NCBI RefSeq assembly: GCF_003589595.1
Contig: NW_020654810.1
Location: 13,450,753-13,514,752 of the forward strand
Length of the DNA stretch: 64,000 nucleotides
Reading direction: 5' to 3'
Source of the DNA: Hyposmocoma kahamanoa
Taxonomy: Eukaryota; Arthropoda; Insecta; Lepidoptera; Cosmopterigidae
Under the pieces are notes generated by a model. It was not told where the DNA came from. It did no database searches and worked only from the letters and a program-made list of their open reading frames with translations. Below are positions 34,873 to 46,600 of this stretch, piece after piece (the stretch's first letter is position 1; each line of letters starts with the position of its first letter). The translations under genes and the position numbers were made by a program.

Positions 34873-36170
34873 TTTTTAGTCGTAGCGCCATCTATGAGAA
34901 ATCTTGACTTGAGAAGTTTATTCTATCGTTTGCTGACACCACCGCGTGTCTAGACTTCAATTTAAGTTATAGCTAACTTAAAATTTAGATCACAAACATT
35001 GACTTCACAAAGAACACCGAATGAGGTTATATTATACTGATAAAACAATACCAACAACATACTCGTAATTAAGTTTTTTTTTGGTACTGGCGATAATTTT
35101 ATTTCGATACAAGGTCGTAATGCACCTCATCACCAATTCAAAAATCATACGCTACATTGCCAACTTCCTTACACGTACGTCATTGGTAATTTTACAGACC
35201 TGCTACACTCTTATGGTACACTACATTTAAGTTTTGATACACTACTCGACACTCTTTATAATCCCTGTCACTATTCTAGCTCATTTTTTTTTTCACCGGT
35301 TAATCATTTTATTGCATGAACCCGAAATAAAATATAATTACCACGTTTTGTGTACACTAAGTCATTTATGCAAGGAGAACCCTCACGTTAAAAAAACGAT
35401 TCACAGAGTTGGCATCGTTACTAAAGTCAACGCCACGTAGCACTTACGTAGCATCCACAGGTCTGCGTAGCACGCGTCGTATTTTGGCTTATTCGTAGTT
35501 TTTCCCAAATTGTTTTTGTAATGAAAACATGTAATCGTCTTCACTGTTACTGCTGTGAGGATATTATATGGAAGATAAATTAATTGAAATTATGCCAAAT
35601 GCATGGCACATTGCCGTTATTGACCATTTTATTAATAAAATAATTAATAAACTCATATAATAAAATAATTAATAAGCTTGACACTTAAGATTTAAATCCA
35701 ACACTATGTCGCTTACAATAAGAACGGTCCAAAGTACACAGTCAGCACGTCAGCTCGACGTGCTCTTGACTGTACGTAAATAAGCAATCGCCTTAAAATT
35801 TATCTAACAAGACGCCTATCTTTCAGTAGAGTCAGAGAAATTTTGCTTGTAACAAAACCCACTACTGCAAATTTTAAGTTACAAAAAATATTTAGGAAAA
35901 ATACAATAATACAATACAAGTACTATCTACTTCATACAATAACAAAATAAATAGATAAATAAAAGACAAAAGTAAATGCTGTAACTGCACAATTTTTCAT
36001 AAAACCTCTGTTTTTACTTCAAAACACCAAGTTTTTACTTGTAAAAAATCATTGACTTGATGAAAATGCTAAAGGATTTACTTCCGTCATTCTTTTAAAT
36101 CACATTTTTCAACCAAAACCACTACAATATAAATATATTTATATATATCCCAACAGCATTTCTTTCTGGT
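34873..36170. other. intergenic DNA
   Basis: Nothing recognised. Confidence 0.45.
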
Positions 36171-36171
36171 T

Positions 36172-36795
36172 TTTTTTTTATGATACCTCACTTGAACGGG
36201 ACGAATAAGAAGTCGTCATGGTAGGAAGCGGCACGCCTGTTCATAGTAGTTGTAGTGCCACTCAGTGCTTTAAATGGCAAATATATCAGGCGCACTGCCA
36301 CTGCGCCACCATGACACATAAGTTGACAAGTCCCATGTGCCTGTAATGTCACCAACACCTTGACTCTTCAAAATCGGAACATAGTAATGCTCACATCATC
36401 GCTTGGCGCCAGAAATGATTGTATAGCAGTAGAGCTCCTTGTGAAAGAGTTCATCCAGAGAAGTACTGCATATACCTTACTTATTTCTGTTGCCATGTAG
36501 TAACTTCAGCATTACTATGTTCCGGTTTTGAAGGGTAAGGGTGCTTATGAAATTACAGGCACATGAGACTTGTCAACTTACGTATCAGGGTGACGGGCGC
36601 AGTGGCATGTCCCCTCAGATCTTTGCGATTTAAAGCTGTCAGTGGCACTGCAACTGTTATGGACAGGCGTGTAACTTACTATCAGATGCACGAGTTAAAT
36701 GGTCCCGTCACTTGATATTGTTAAAAAAAGGAAATAGGTAAGGCGGCAGTACTTCCCTGGATGAACTCTTTCACCATGAGCTCTAGTGCTATTTT
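36172..36795 (-). repeat. repeat R copy hosting another repeat R
   Basis: Minus-strand copy in two parts (36,172-36,416 and 36,731-36,795). It is interrupted by a plus-strand copy and a duplicated GAAAT. Confidence 0.82.
36417..36730 (+). mobile_element. complete repeat R (SINE-like retroposon, 314 bp)
   Basis: Begins GATTGTATAGCAGTAGAGCT and ends CACTTGATATTGTTAAAAAA plus AG. It is flanked by a 5-bp duplication GAAAT (36,412-36,416 and 36,731-36,735). The short A-tail, the duplication and frequent 5' truncation of other copies fit movement through RNA. No open frame and no clear box A/B were seen. Confidence 0.8.
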
Positions 36796-37009
36796 TTTTA
36801 AGCATAATATTTTATTAAAGGTCGAAACGTCGAAACTTAAAGCTGTACCCTCTTCATAACTGAGTAATAAACCGTTAACCAACAAAAGATAACTCCAGTC
36901 GAGTTAAATACTAACAATTACCAAAAATTTAAAATAACATGAAGTCGGATTTTGATAATGAATATTATGATATTTTACTACCATGGTATTCATTTACTTT
37001 TTATGAAAT

Positions 37010-37200
37010 TACTCCACTAGTTTGTTATAATTACCAATACAAAGATCGAACACAAAAAATTTCTTCGAACTGACAGGACTTGAACCTGTCGTATCAGGGC
37101 GGCCGCTCTACCAACTGTTCTACAGATCGAGTAAGTGGACCTTACGAATTTTTCTATACGTTTATTACAGATCTTTGTTTTTGTAGTTAGTACAGTTTTT
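37010..37200 (-). mobile_element. tRNA-cassette element carrying a different tRNA body
   Basis: The body (minus strand, about 37,064-37,135) has acceptor arms CGATCTG/CAGTTCG pairing at 6 of 7, box A AGTTGGTAGAGCGG, and a perfect T arm ACAGG-TTCAAGT-CCTGT. About 10 nt of the anticodon arm and variable loop are missing. Flanks are shared with the other copies: GAAAAATTCGTAAGGTCCAC on one side and GTGTTCGATCTTTGTATTGG plus ACTAGTGGAGTAATTTC on the other. ACAAAGATC (37,039-37,047) and GATCTTTGT (about 37,169-37,177) bracket it. Confidence 0.72.
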
Positions 37201-37659
37201 AAAACATCGTCTAAAATAAATCACTAGTGCAGTCTTCGTAAAGCTTTTTTGATGAAATTAATTAAACTGTCGAATTTTAGTGAATAGTATACAAACCTCT
37301 ATAATGCAAACTAATTGATTAATACTTCTAACTAATTTTGTAGTAAGTGACAATCATCAGGTGAATAACTACAAAAGTCTTACAATACAATACAATACAA
37401 TACAAAATGCTTTATTTATCTCAAAAAGGTTTACAAAATGCAGATTTGTTACATTTCATGTTAAATATGAAGCACCTTAGTGAGAGCTGGAGTCTGTACT
37501 AGGTTGGGGACCTGTGTTACAGATCACCAGGCTCACACCCTTTTGACAAGTTTATCAGAAAAGTAGCACTAATAAAATTTAATAAAAATAATGAAAATTA
37601 AAGAGTAAAATAAAATTGATAGCTAATTAGAATTTAAAACAAATAGAAAAAATAGAAAA

Positions 37660-37750
37660 ATCTCTGTGCGTGTGTGTTTGTGTGCGTGTGTTTGTGTGCG
37701 TGTGTTTGTGTGCGTGTACATGTGTGCGTGTGTGTGTGCGTGTTGGGGTG
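37660..37750. repeat. (GT)n-rich tract in the LINE 3' UTR
   Basis: GTGTGTTTGTGTGC-type imperfect repeats. Confidence 0.85.
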
Positions 37751-37809
37751 TATATATGTGTAATATAAATTATTTTAGTATAGTTAATAGTTTTTCAGTC
37801 GAGTCGTAA

Positions 37810-40690
37810 TTATTGTGTGATCAGCCAGTCAGTAATATTTTTTTTACATTTCGCTCTGCATAAGGGGTAGACATTGAGAATACTGTTTATCTTATTATAT
37901 AAATAGCCTCCCAAAAAATAGAAATGACGCTGTGCACAACTAGTGGAAACTGTAGTCGAAGGGCAGACAGTACATTTACGCCGAACAGTGTTTATTTTGT
38001 CAGAGTCGAAGGAGATTTGAGTGTGTTTGGTTAAAGCCGTATGAAGGATAAACAGCTGACGTACTGAAAGGACCTCACAGGTTTTGTAAACGTCTGAGGT
38101 TGGATATCTGAAAGGAAGGTTCCATCCCACCTTGAGTATCGCACGTTCCGCTCATTCCAGCCGAAGAAGTTGCTGCTTGGAAGATCCACCCCAAACTGTT
38201 ATGCAATATGTCGTGAGAAATTGACAGAGAGCCAAATACACAAGTCTCAATACTTTCACATCAGCAACGAGACTGAGGTTTTCAAAAACATAAATTAATT
38301 TACGTAACCGTAGGGAAAGACTCTTAATATGATAGCTAAAAGAAAGTGTGCTATCTAGCTGGACACCCAAGTATTTGATGTAGTGAGTGCGGAGTAAGAA
38401 TGGACAAGAGCAGGAATTTTTAGAAAAGGAAGGACACGAATGAGCCGTGACAGTGAAAGAGGTGGCGGATGGAAGACCACGACTTGAAAGAGAGAAAGGG
38501 AGACACATTGTTTTATCCACGTTAAGGGTGAGAAGATTCTGAGAAAGCTATGCAGAAACTGAATTAAAGCCCAATTGCGCATAGTAAAACACGGACTCCC
38601 CGGATTCGCCAAAGAATATCAAGGCAGTGTCGTCGGCATATGTAAAAATAGAACCGTTTCTTAATTGCATGTTACATAGGTCGTTAATATACGCTAAAAA
38701 TAAGGTAGGGCCGAGAATACTGCCTTGGGGCACACCATACGTGATCGGAAGTTCCTTACTGTTTAAATCTCCAATCCTAACATACTGTCGTCTATCAACA
38801 AGATAACTTACAAAAAGGTCAAGCTGAAGTCCTCGAATACCCAACCTTTCCAGTTTAGTAATGAGTAGTGGTACTGATATTGTATCGAATGCTTTGGCGA
38901 GGTCGAGGAAAACAGCCATCACCTTCTGCTTGTTATCAAGTTTAGCAACGACTTCGTTAGTTAGGTCTGATACAGCATTATTTGTAGAAATACCAGGCCG
39001 GAAACCATACTGAGAGGTAGACAACAATTTATTTTTTCCAGGTAATTCATCAGTCTACTATTTAAAAGTCTCTCTAGAATTTTAGACAGGGTTGGCAGAA
39101 TTGAAATAGGTCTGTAGTTGTTTATTTGACCTCTGTCCCCACTCTTGAACATCGGATGAATTATAGCGAGCTTGAAGGCCTCGGGGAAGACACCGGTACT
39201 AAAGGAAAGATTACATAGGAACGTTATTGGGGAAACTAAAATATGTATGAATTTTTTTAAAAAGGAGCCAGAAATGCCGTTATAGCCCACAGCACGGTCA
39301 CTACGAAGATTCGCCACAATTCCCTCCACCTCGACCTCATCAGTAGGTAACAGGACAAATGTGTTTCAATAGAAATAGAACACGAATCAGAGGAATGCAC
39401 AATGGGATACCTTCAGCCAAACTACGTCTAATGTTAGCGAAATATAAATTAATATTGTCTATTGAATTAACAGGACTAGCAGATACGAGTTCAAGCGCAG
39501 GTTTTCTCTCTTTGGAAGTGAAAGAGATGTTCTTAATAACTTTCCAAAGTTTTTTATTGTTATTTTGAGCATTACGTAACTGCTCCCTGTCATATTCAGA
39601 TTTAGCTTTATATAAGATTGTCGAGCAATAATTTCTATATCTCGCATAGGTGGTCTTGAGGACATTATCTTTTGGTGATTTTTTGACTTTCAGGTGAAGC
39701 TGGTCACGATTTCTGAGGCACCTTAGATATCCCAGAGTCATCCATGGCTTCTTAAGTGTTTTACGATTTGAGACAACTTTGATAAGGGTATTTGCCGTCA
39801 TGGCACGGTTGAAGGAGTTAAGAAAATAGGAAGTAGCTAGGTTTACTTCTGTCATATTATATAATTGTTTAAAATCAAAGTTTAAAAGGTCAAGTTCTAA
39901 ATTTACATAGTCAAGTAATTTAATGGTTTTTGTTTTTTGAGAATTTGCTATGGAATGTTTAGCTTTAAGGAATAATAAAACAGAATCATGATCGGTGATT
40001 GATGTATGCGCTATAAAACAGTAGGCTGGTCATTTTGTTTTTAAAATAACGTGGTCTATACAAGAGTAATTATTACGAGTGGGGAGAGAGTGAGCAGGGA
40101 GCATCCCATGGAAGGCAACCATAGTCACATAGTCGGAGGCACGCAGATCACTTGAGCTCGTGGAAATGTCAATATTTATGTCTCCTACAAGTACAATATT
40201 ACTATATGTTGTGAAACGTTTCAGAAGTTGATCTAAAGAAGAAAGAAAATTAGATATATTATACCTAGAAGGGGGACGATAAATACCTATTAGGACTGTG
40301 GTTTTATCTATGATCATTGTCAAACAATTTGCGTCCTCCAAAACAGAGTCAATTATTGATATTGAGAGAAGAGAACGGTAAAACACAACCACTCCCTCAT
40401 TCTGAGAGGTGTGGAAACTAGTGCTGGTGGAAGAGTAGCCCTGGAGAGTAGGTATAGGAGGTGAGTTTAATAGCCAACATTCCGTAAGTACTATTACGTC
40501 CCATAGGGTGTTACTTCGCAGAATTAAAGTGCATAAGCCATCAAAGGTACGATTTATACTTCTTATGTTTTGACATAGAAGTTTCAGAGATTTACCATAC
40601 TGTAGGGAAAATCGTGCACTATCTTCTATCATACAGTTCCCAGCCTCAGCGACAGAAATATCTTCTAAATCAGAATTAATATCCTGTAGA
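37810..40690 (-). pseudogene. LINE ORF2: endonuclease and reverse transcriptase, disrupted
   Basis: Apurinic-type endonuclease at 40,690-40,030: LLCQNIRSI, catalytic E in VLTECWL, GIYRPP, LVGDINID and IDHVIL. An in-frame TGA follows at 40,030-40,032. Reverse transcriptase at 39,380-38,100: motif A FLDLAKAFDTI, motif B YGVPQGSILGP, motif C FTYADDTALIF. The frame shifts near 39,360, 39,030 and 38,550, so the protein is broken in at least four places although all catalytic motifs survive. The C-terminus ends at the stop at 37,810. Confidence 0.88.
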
Positions 40691-41109
40691 TCACCAAATG
40701 TTAAATAAATAGTGTAAAGACTTTAATATCAGAGTGAATTGGTATGGCATAATATAACGGAAGCGAGTAATAGGACGATATATAATGAAAATATATGGCA
40801 GACTGATAAGAAGACTGAGATGGTATGTATGGAAACTATTAAATTTTGTGTGAGTGTGTGAGTTGTCTGTGTAGGGTGTGTTTTGTGAGTAATGTAAATA
40901 ATATGTAAAATCATATATTATATATAAATAGTAGTTAAAACTATTTAATTTTATGTGAGTGTGTGCATTGTATGTGTTAAGTCTGTTATGTGTATAATTT
41001 AAATATTTAAAAGCACTCATTTTACATAAACAGTAATTAAAGCTAGTCAGATTTAAAAATAATATTAGAACGTGAAAAACGATGTAACAAGGAATACCTA
41101 ACAAACAAA

Positions 41110-41990
41110 CTAGTCAATTTATAGGAGACAATATTTTATTCAATTCATGCTCCGTGTTTACGCACAGAGCAGAAGAGGCGGCCGTTTTCTGCATAAAAAT
41201 TCTTCCATGGTTCGTCCAACATCCAACAATTCTACCATCCTTATGCAGTTTGCGTGCAAGGTACCTACAATAAATGACGAGCATTATTAGTCAAAGACTC
41301 CGATACATATAATGGCCTAGTTGGGCCCGAATGCTGAATTGATGCAGTCGATAGCTTTGAATCCTTATTAGACTTATTGTATATCCTAGATGATTTAATT
41401 ATATTTTCCTTCTGCGTTACTGTCTTAAACTCGACAATTACAGCACCAGGTGAAGGCGAGGCTGTTTGAGATTTAACTCTGTAGATATTTCTTATGTCAT
41501 CCCGCTCAATAGGTAGATTTACGGCAGAACCAATTTTACATACGCTTGCAATCAAGGAGTCCTTATTTTCTCGTTCTGATAAGGGGATGTTTTTTACCTC
41601 GACAGTGGCCGTACGCAATTGACGCTCTAGGGCCTCAACTTTCGATTCTAAATCAACTACGTTCTTCTTAAGAGCCGAATTTGAGCGTTCGGAGGAATCT
41701 AGGCGCTCGAGTAACTCGTCGTACTTTAAGGAAAAAAATTATATTGATTCCTCAATTTTAGAATTCTGCGCCTGTAATGCTTGCAAAGAGGAATTTAGCT
41801 GTTCAAACTTCTTATTTTGCTTTTGTTCTGAGGAAGCAAAATGCTTAGAAATCTCTAAAAGCAGGTTATCTGGGTCAGATGGTTCATAAGTATCTTCATC
41901 ACGGGGCCGTCGGGTTCTACGCGATAAATTGACGAAATTGTCATTGAATTCAGCTTCGGTACTTTGGTAGTTAAGTGCTGTATCTTAAAA
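41110..41990 (-). pseudogene. LINE ORF1 with coiled coil and FP25K-like domain, disrupted
   Basis: A coiled-coil segment (41,960-41,640; SLQALQAQNSKIEES, then KYDELLERLDSSERSN) has one in-frame stop. It leads into VEVKNIPLSERENKDSLIAS and GAVIVEFKTVTQKENII, and after a +1 shift near 41,270 into LARKLHKDGRIVGCWTNHGR. This is the RRM-like fold shared by lepidopteran LINE ORF1 proteins and the baculovirus FP25K protein; its expected role is RNA binding. The N-terminal zinc finger usual in such ORF1s is missing at the truncated 5' end. Confidence 0.72.
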
Positions 41991-41999
41991 TTACAATTC

Positions 42000-42275
42000 T
42001 TTTTATATAATACGAACTGACGGGACGAACAAGTCGTGCTTCTGGTGGTAATCGACACGCCTATGCATAACACTTGCAGTGCCACTCAGAGTTTTAAAAT
42101 GCAAAGATCTTAGGGGAGCTACCACTGCCTCAGTCACCCTGAAAGATAAGTTGACAAGTCCCACATGTCTATAGTTTCACCAGCACCCTTACCCTTCCAA
42201 ACCAGAACGCAGCAATGTTCACATTACAGATTTGGCGACAAAAATAGGTAAGTTGGCTGTACCACTGCTACTGAA
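42000..42275 (-). repeat. repeat R copy
   Basis: TTATATAATACGAACTGACG to GGTAAGTTGGCTGTACCACT. It abuts the 5' end of the LINE. Confidence 0.8.
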
Positions 42276-42339
42276 ATTATAGACCTTGAAAAGTTAAAGT
42301 TAATTGATTAACCGTACTATGACACGATCCGAATGGCAT

Positions 42340-42730
42340 ACTATGTCCCACGCACAGTGGATGCTAATATACATAACGTGTGAACAAACACGCTCATAAT
42401 TTTGCGAAAATGGACATAAAGATTTTTTCGTTATTTTTGATAATTTGTTCTAAAATTTACTTCTAAAATAAACACTTTTGCTGTAGTACTTGTTGTTATT
42501 AGGGAATTATAGTAATAAATCACACGAATTCATCATTCCTCAGATGACAACAGCAAAAATTTTCATTTTAAAATTTTGGAAAAAAACTATGAAAACAACG
42601 AAAAAAATCTTTAAGTGCCATTATCGCGAAACTGTGATCATGTTGCAATCAACACGATCACAGTTTTACGAAAATGGTGCAATAACGTATATTGACACGT
42701 TATTGCATATCAGCATCCAGTTATGCAAAA
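42340..42730. mobile_element. foldback element with two strong hairpins in its right arm
   Basis: Left arm 42,357-42,450 (GTGGATGCTAATATACATAA, then AAAGATTTTTTCGTTATTTT) is matched, inverted, by about 42,585-42,722 (CTGGATGCTGATATGCAATA, then AAAGATTTTTTTCGTTGTTT). The right arm carries additional hairpins at 42,629-42,666 and 42,678-42,707. No transposase; probably a non-autonomous DNA element. Confidence 0.6.
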
Positions 42731-43400
42731 GCATGGCAAAAGCAGGATCAGGATTTTGTGCACTCTGCCCGCCGCGGCACCCAATAGGCCTAGCTCGAGT
42801 AGTTAAAAGTAGTTAGTAGTATCTTAATCATTTGTTGAGTTCCTAGAATAAATTATATTAACATTAAAAAAAATATTAGCACCGCATAATAAGCACCTTA
42901 AGGCCGTATTTATGCTGTCACTCTCTTCTCTAAGCTTTTAACTTAAAGAAGATTAAGAAGTACATGCAATAAAATATTATAAAAAAAATACATTTTGTTT
43001 GGTCACATACAAGGTTATATAACAAGTTAATTTCGCTTGTAATAATTTGTAAATTGAAGATAACGTCAAAAATTGTCACAGATTTTTTTCGAAACACCTA
43101 GTAAAAAAAATTAATATTCAACCCATATAACCACACAGATATAAGATCACCTTAGTTCATAAAGATCTGAACTTGATCTAGTTGGAAAATTTAAAGCTAG
43201 TTGTAGACTTGCCAGCATGACGCTATTATTAAGTCACATTTTCTATTAGAAATAAATAGTAAGATTTGAAACAAGGAAAAATGTTGTAATTTTTCGTGCA
43301 TATTATGCATAATTAAAATTTGGTAAAAGTAAATTGAGAGAGTTTATGTGACAATGTACAGTTGTAAAGCGTGTGTACTGAGAGTGGCATGCGATGTGCA
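42731..43400. other. intergenic DNA upstream of the first SERCA promoter
   Basis: Nothing recognised before the GC-richer promoter region at 43,370. Confidence 0.4.
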
Positions 43401-43442
43401 CTCGGGCGAGCTGGCACGAGTCCCGCTGCCCACCACGGAGCT

Positions 43443-43450
43443 TATAAAAG
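43443..43450 (+). promoter_or_regulatory. TATA box, candidate distal SERCA promoter
   Basis: TATAAAAG within CTTATAAAAGAGGGCTGC, in a GC-rich block (43,380-43,530). Transcription would start about 43,470-43,480. The transcript reaches a consensus donor, GATACG|GTAAGTCT, at 43,601 without a long ORF, as expected of a non-coding first exon. Assignment to SERCA is inferred because no other plus-strand gene follows before 51 kb. Confidence 0.55.
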
Positions 43451-43474
43451 AGGGCTGCCTTCTGCTCCCGCGCC

Positions 43475-43600
43475 CGGCGCGCCGCATTCCCGACTCTGTA
43501 CCCATGGGGCGCGCTAACCACACACGATAGTACCCAAAAATAATACATCAATTAATGTATAGGAACTACCTGTAGTTGGGACCAAGTGATAAGTGATACG
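43475..43600 (+). other. SERCA: candidate non-coding exon 1a of SERCA
   Basis: Start estimated from the TATA box, end set by the donor at 43,601. If spliced to 51,110, the intron is 7.5 kb. Confidence 0.4.
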
Positions 43601-46600
43601 GTAAGTCTGAATGTGATAGTGTTGCCAGCGGATTGTGCATTGTGCAGTGACTGTTCAGTGTTGCCAATTTTAAGGAGAAATCGTGTTGCGGAATTTATGG
43701 ACGTTGCAGTGAATATAAGCTAAATGGAATTGCATTACCACAAAACAAATGCCTTACGGAGTGAAGACGAAGTCAGTGTTATCAGAAGTAAATAAGTGAT
43801 AGTGAGCATCATGATCTTCCTGGTGTTAAAAGTAATTTGCGGCAATAAGTTTACAATAAATATATAAATATAAATATATACGTATTAAATATAGTAAACG
43901 TGAGAAACTGTTGCACAACAATAACCGCGCTGCAAAACTTATGATTTTCAATATTGTCCTTGATAACGAATAATGCGTCCACCATTGCTTTAAAAAAAGA
44001 ATATTAAATAGTTTGAGAATGCACATTTATTTCTGGTGACACTGGCTCGGGTTTTATCTATTTGGTACTGTGACGTCACATACCACTAAGACAGATTTTT
44101 GGATTTTATGTCCATTGTATAGTGATCTCATTCTAATTATACTAACATTAAACGCGATAAAATCGATTTAATAGGAATTACCACACCAAATTATTCTCAA
44201 AATTTTATGTAAGCTCTTGGAAACCTATAGGCGAAAAAACCAATCGACTACTCGCCGAAAAATGTTAAAGAATTGCCACGCGAGCAATTAAAATACCTGT
44301 GAAACGTACTGTCTAATTTTTACTAAAATCTACACTTGTAATTTGACGTTTGATCATGACGTAAATAATGTGTGACATTAAACTACTTCGTGACGTATAC
44401 GTTTCGTGTACAAATCGACAACATTAGAATTCATATAAATAAACGCCAGATAGAAAAAAGTAGTTAAATAGAACAAATATTTATACAGCCGCGAAATATT
44501 TTGCTGCTTTACATCAGGTCCGTTCAAGTAATTTAAATCTTCTTTGTCATCTGTTAGTCATCGTGACGAAAGAAAATGCACTATAACTACGTATGCTATA
44601 TAATTATAGACATAAATGCATTTATTAAATGAAATGAAAATTCTCTAAAATCGTTAAATAATTTAATTAATCAAAGTACCGGTTTTATAAAAATGTTGAA
44701 GGAGTCTGTTTCGAACAATAGACTCCGACAAGCTGAGGCCCAATAAAATAGTATTATTCAATACCTAAACTTTCCATTTTATACTAGATCAAAGCTTATT
44801 GAAATCAAAGTCAATAGGGGACTTCATAACAGTTTGCTATTTTTCGTTGAACAGTAATAATCTATCGAACTTGGCATAAAAAAATAAATGTAGAATTAAT
44901 CTCTTCAGTGGCTAACCAGAAATATGCGAACAAAGCAACTAATATTAGCTTCGTAAAATCAGAGATAGTAAACCGTACGTACGTCAATACGCAGTTATAA
45001 ACGCGATAGAAATAAATTCGCGTTTGATTCATATATCTCTGCTCCAATGTTATGTACGGTTGCCAACTCTGTTACACAATATGTCAAATCGCGTAGGTAA
45101 ACGCAAAATCTCTAAAGCTTTTTCTTAGAAAGAACGCCGGAAACATTTTAGTAAATGTTTAGACTATAGAAAATTGATCATCGGCTTGACAGATAATGCA
45201 GTGCACTTTGGAACTGAAGTGCTGAAAATACTAAATTCCTGGAGTTGATAGTAAAGTTACTTGAAATAATTTTAGTCATATATTTATGTGCTAAGGTATT
45301 TCAGGTTTCAAACTCTCAACGGACCATATTACAACTAATGACCCGATGAAAAGTAAAAGTCGTTTGTTGTTCGTTGAGGATCGTTGACATTTTAGCACCA
45401 GTTTAAGATGCACTTGACTCACTGCAACCAATAAGATCTTGCAAGTCCCCAAGGCAATTTGATTCATGTAAAGAACGAATACGCGAGTGCATATGCGATT
45501 TGTGGTTGTTGGCCATGTAGTTGTTGGCCCTAAACCAACCTTCCTAATATAAACTAGCCTGTACTGGCCCGCCAACAGCCCTAGATGATTCTGCCAAAAC
45601 ACTACGATTACGACACTACGATAATTCTATTTCGATTATTACCTTGTGTTTATTTGTAGATGACGGATCGCACCGCGAACGTAGGTACTCCAATAGAAAT
45701 ACATCGTTACTTTATCTAGGAATTTTAAAAGCATGTTTCCTATATAATGTACTCGGTAACAGTTTGATTTCTTCCTACACATTTAACACAGAGAATAACC
45801 CTTGAGATCAATACACGTTCCTGCAACTTGACATGGACCAAATTCGTCGATAAAGTAACTCGTTAAACTCTTTTGCACGAATAATGAAATATTGAGATAT
45901 TATATTAACTAAACTACGAGAGTATGTATTGACATTACAATTTATAAAAATAATTCCTAAAATTATTAAAATGTAACACACTTCGCGATGTAGGTTATTT
46001 CAGTGTCCAAGTATTTTGCAAACCAAAATTCAAAAGAAATGTCAATCAATCAAGCGCAAAACAGTGTAACAAAATAAAATTGTAAAATAAAGGGCAGATG
46101 ATGTCGGTGGCGGTAAATTACTAGGTGACCCTGTACCCTGAGACATTGTTGAACCTTGGAAAGTTCACGCCGCCGCCTGGGCGTACTCGGAGCGTCCTGC
46201 CAACTATAACAAGCCATTCATTGCGTGTCAAATCAATGATCGCACGGCAATGAACATAAGAAATTAGGTCGCACGGCGCAATGTACACAAAACAATTTAA
46301 TTCATTTTACGATTACCGCTGCATTAATGGATGATGAAAACTGATTATTATCGAGCCTGATGCCTTTAATAATAATAATAATCTTTATTTTTCACTTTAC
46401 AAAGGGTACAAAGTTTTTTAATGTAATTTACATTAAAATTCTTAAATATTAGAGACTTTAATAACAAGAAATTCATCAGAAATACCAAATGGCCATCTAA
46501 ATTAATAACAGTTTACACTATTTATAACAGACTGTGACATTAATTATTATATACGTAAACGACGTATAGCCAAATTAATTTAGCGAAAGCGATAGTGTAA

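Larger units (their letters stand above)
37381..41990 (-). mobile_element. 4.6 kb decayed LINE (CR1/jockey-like), minus strand
   Basis: Nearly full two-ORF LINE. Its 3' end is at the left and carries a short tandem tail (ATTGT)n at 37,381-37,405. Next come a GTGTGTTT-rich 3' UTR (37,650-37,760), ORF2 (37,810-40,690), a spacer (40,691-41,100) and ORF1 (about 41,110-41,990). The 5' end breaks off where repeat R begins at 42,000. Clade assignment is from motif style only. Confidence 0.85.

Noticed and set aside
40691..41104. 137-codon frame between LINE ORF1 and ORF2
   Set aside because: Low-complexity His/Tyr/Thr-rich translation of the AT-rich spacer; not a recognised LINE protein.
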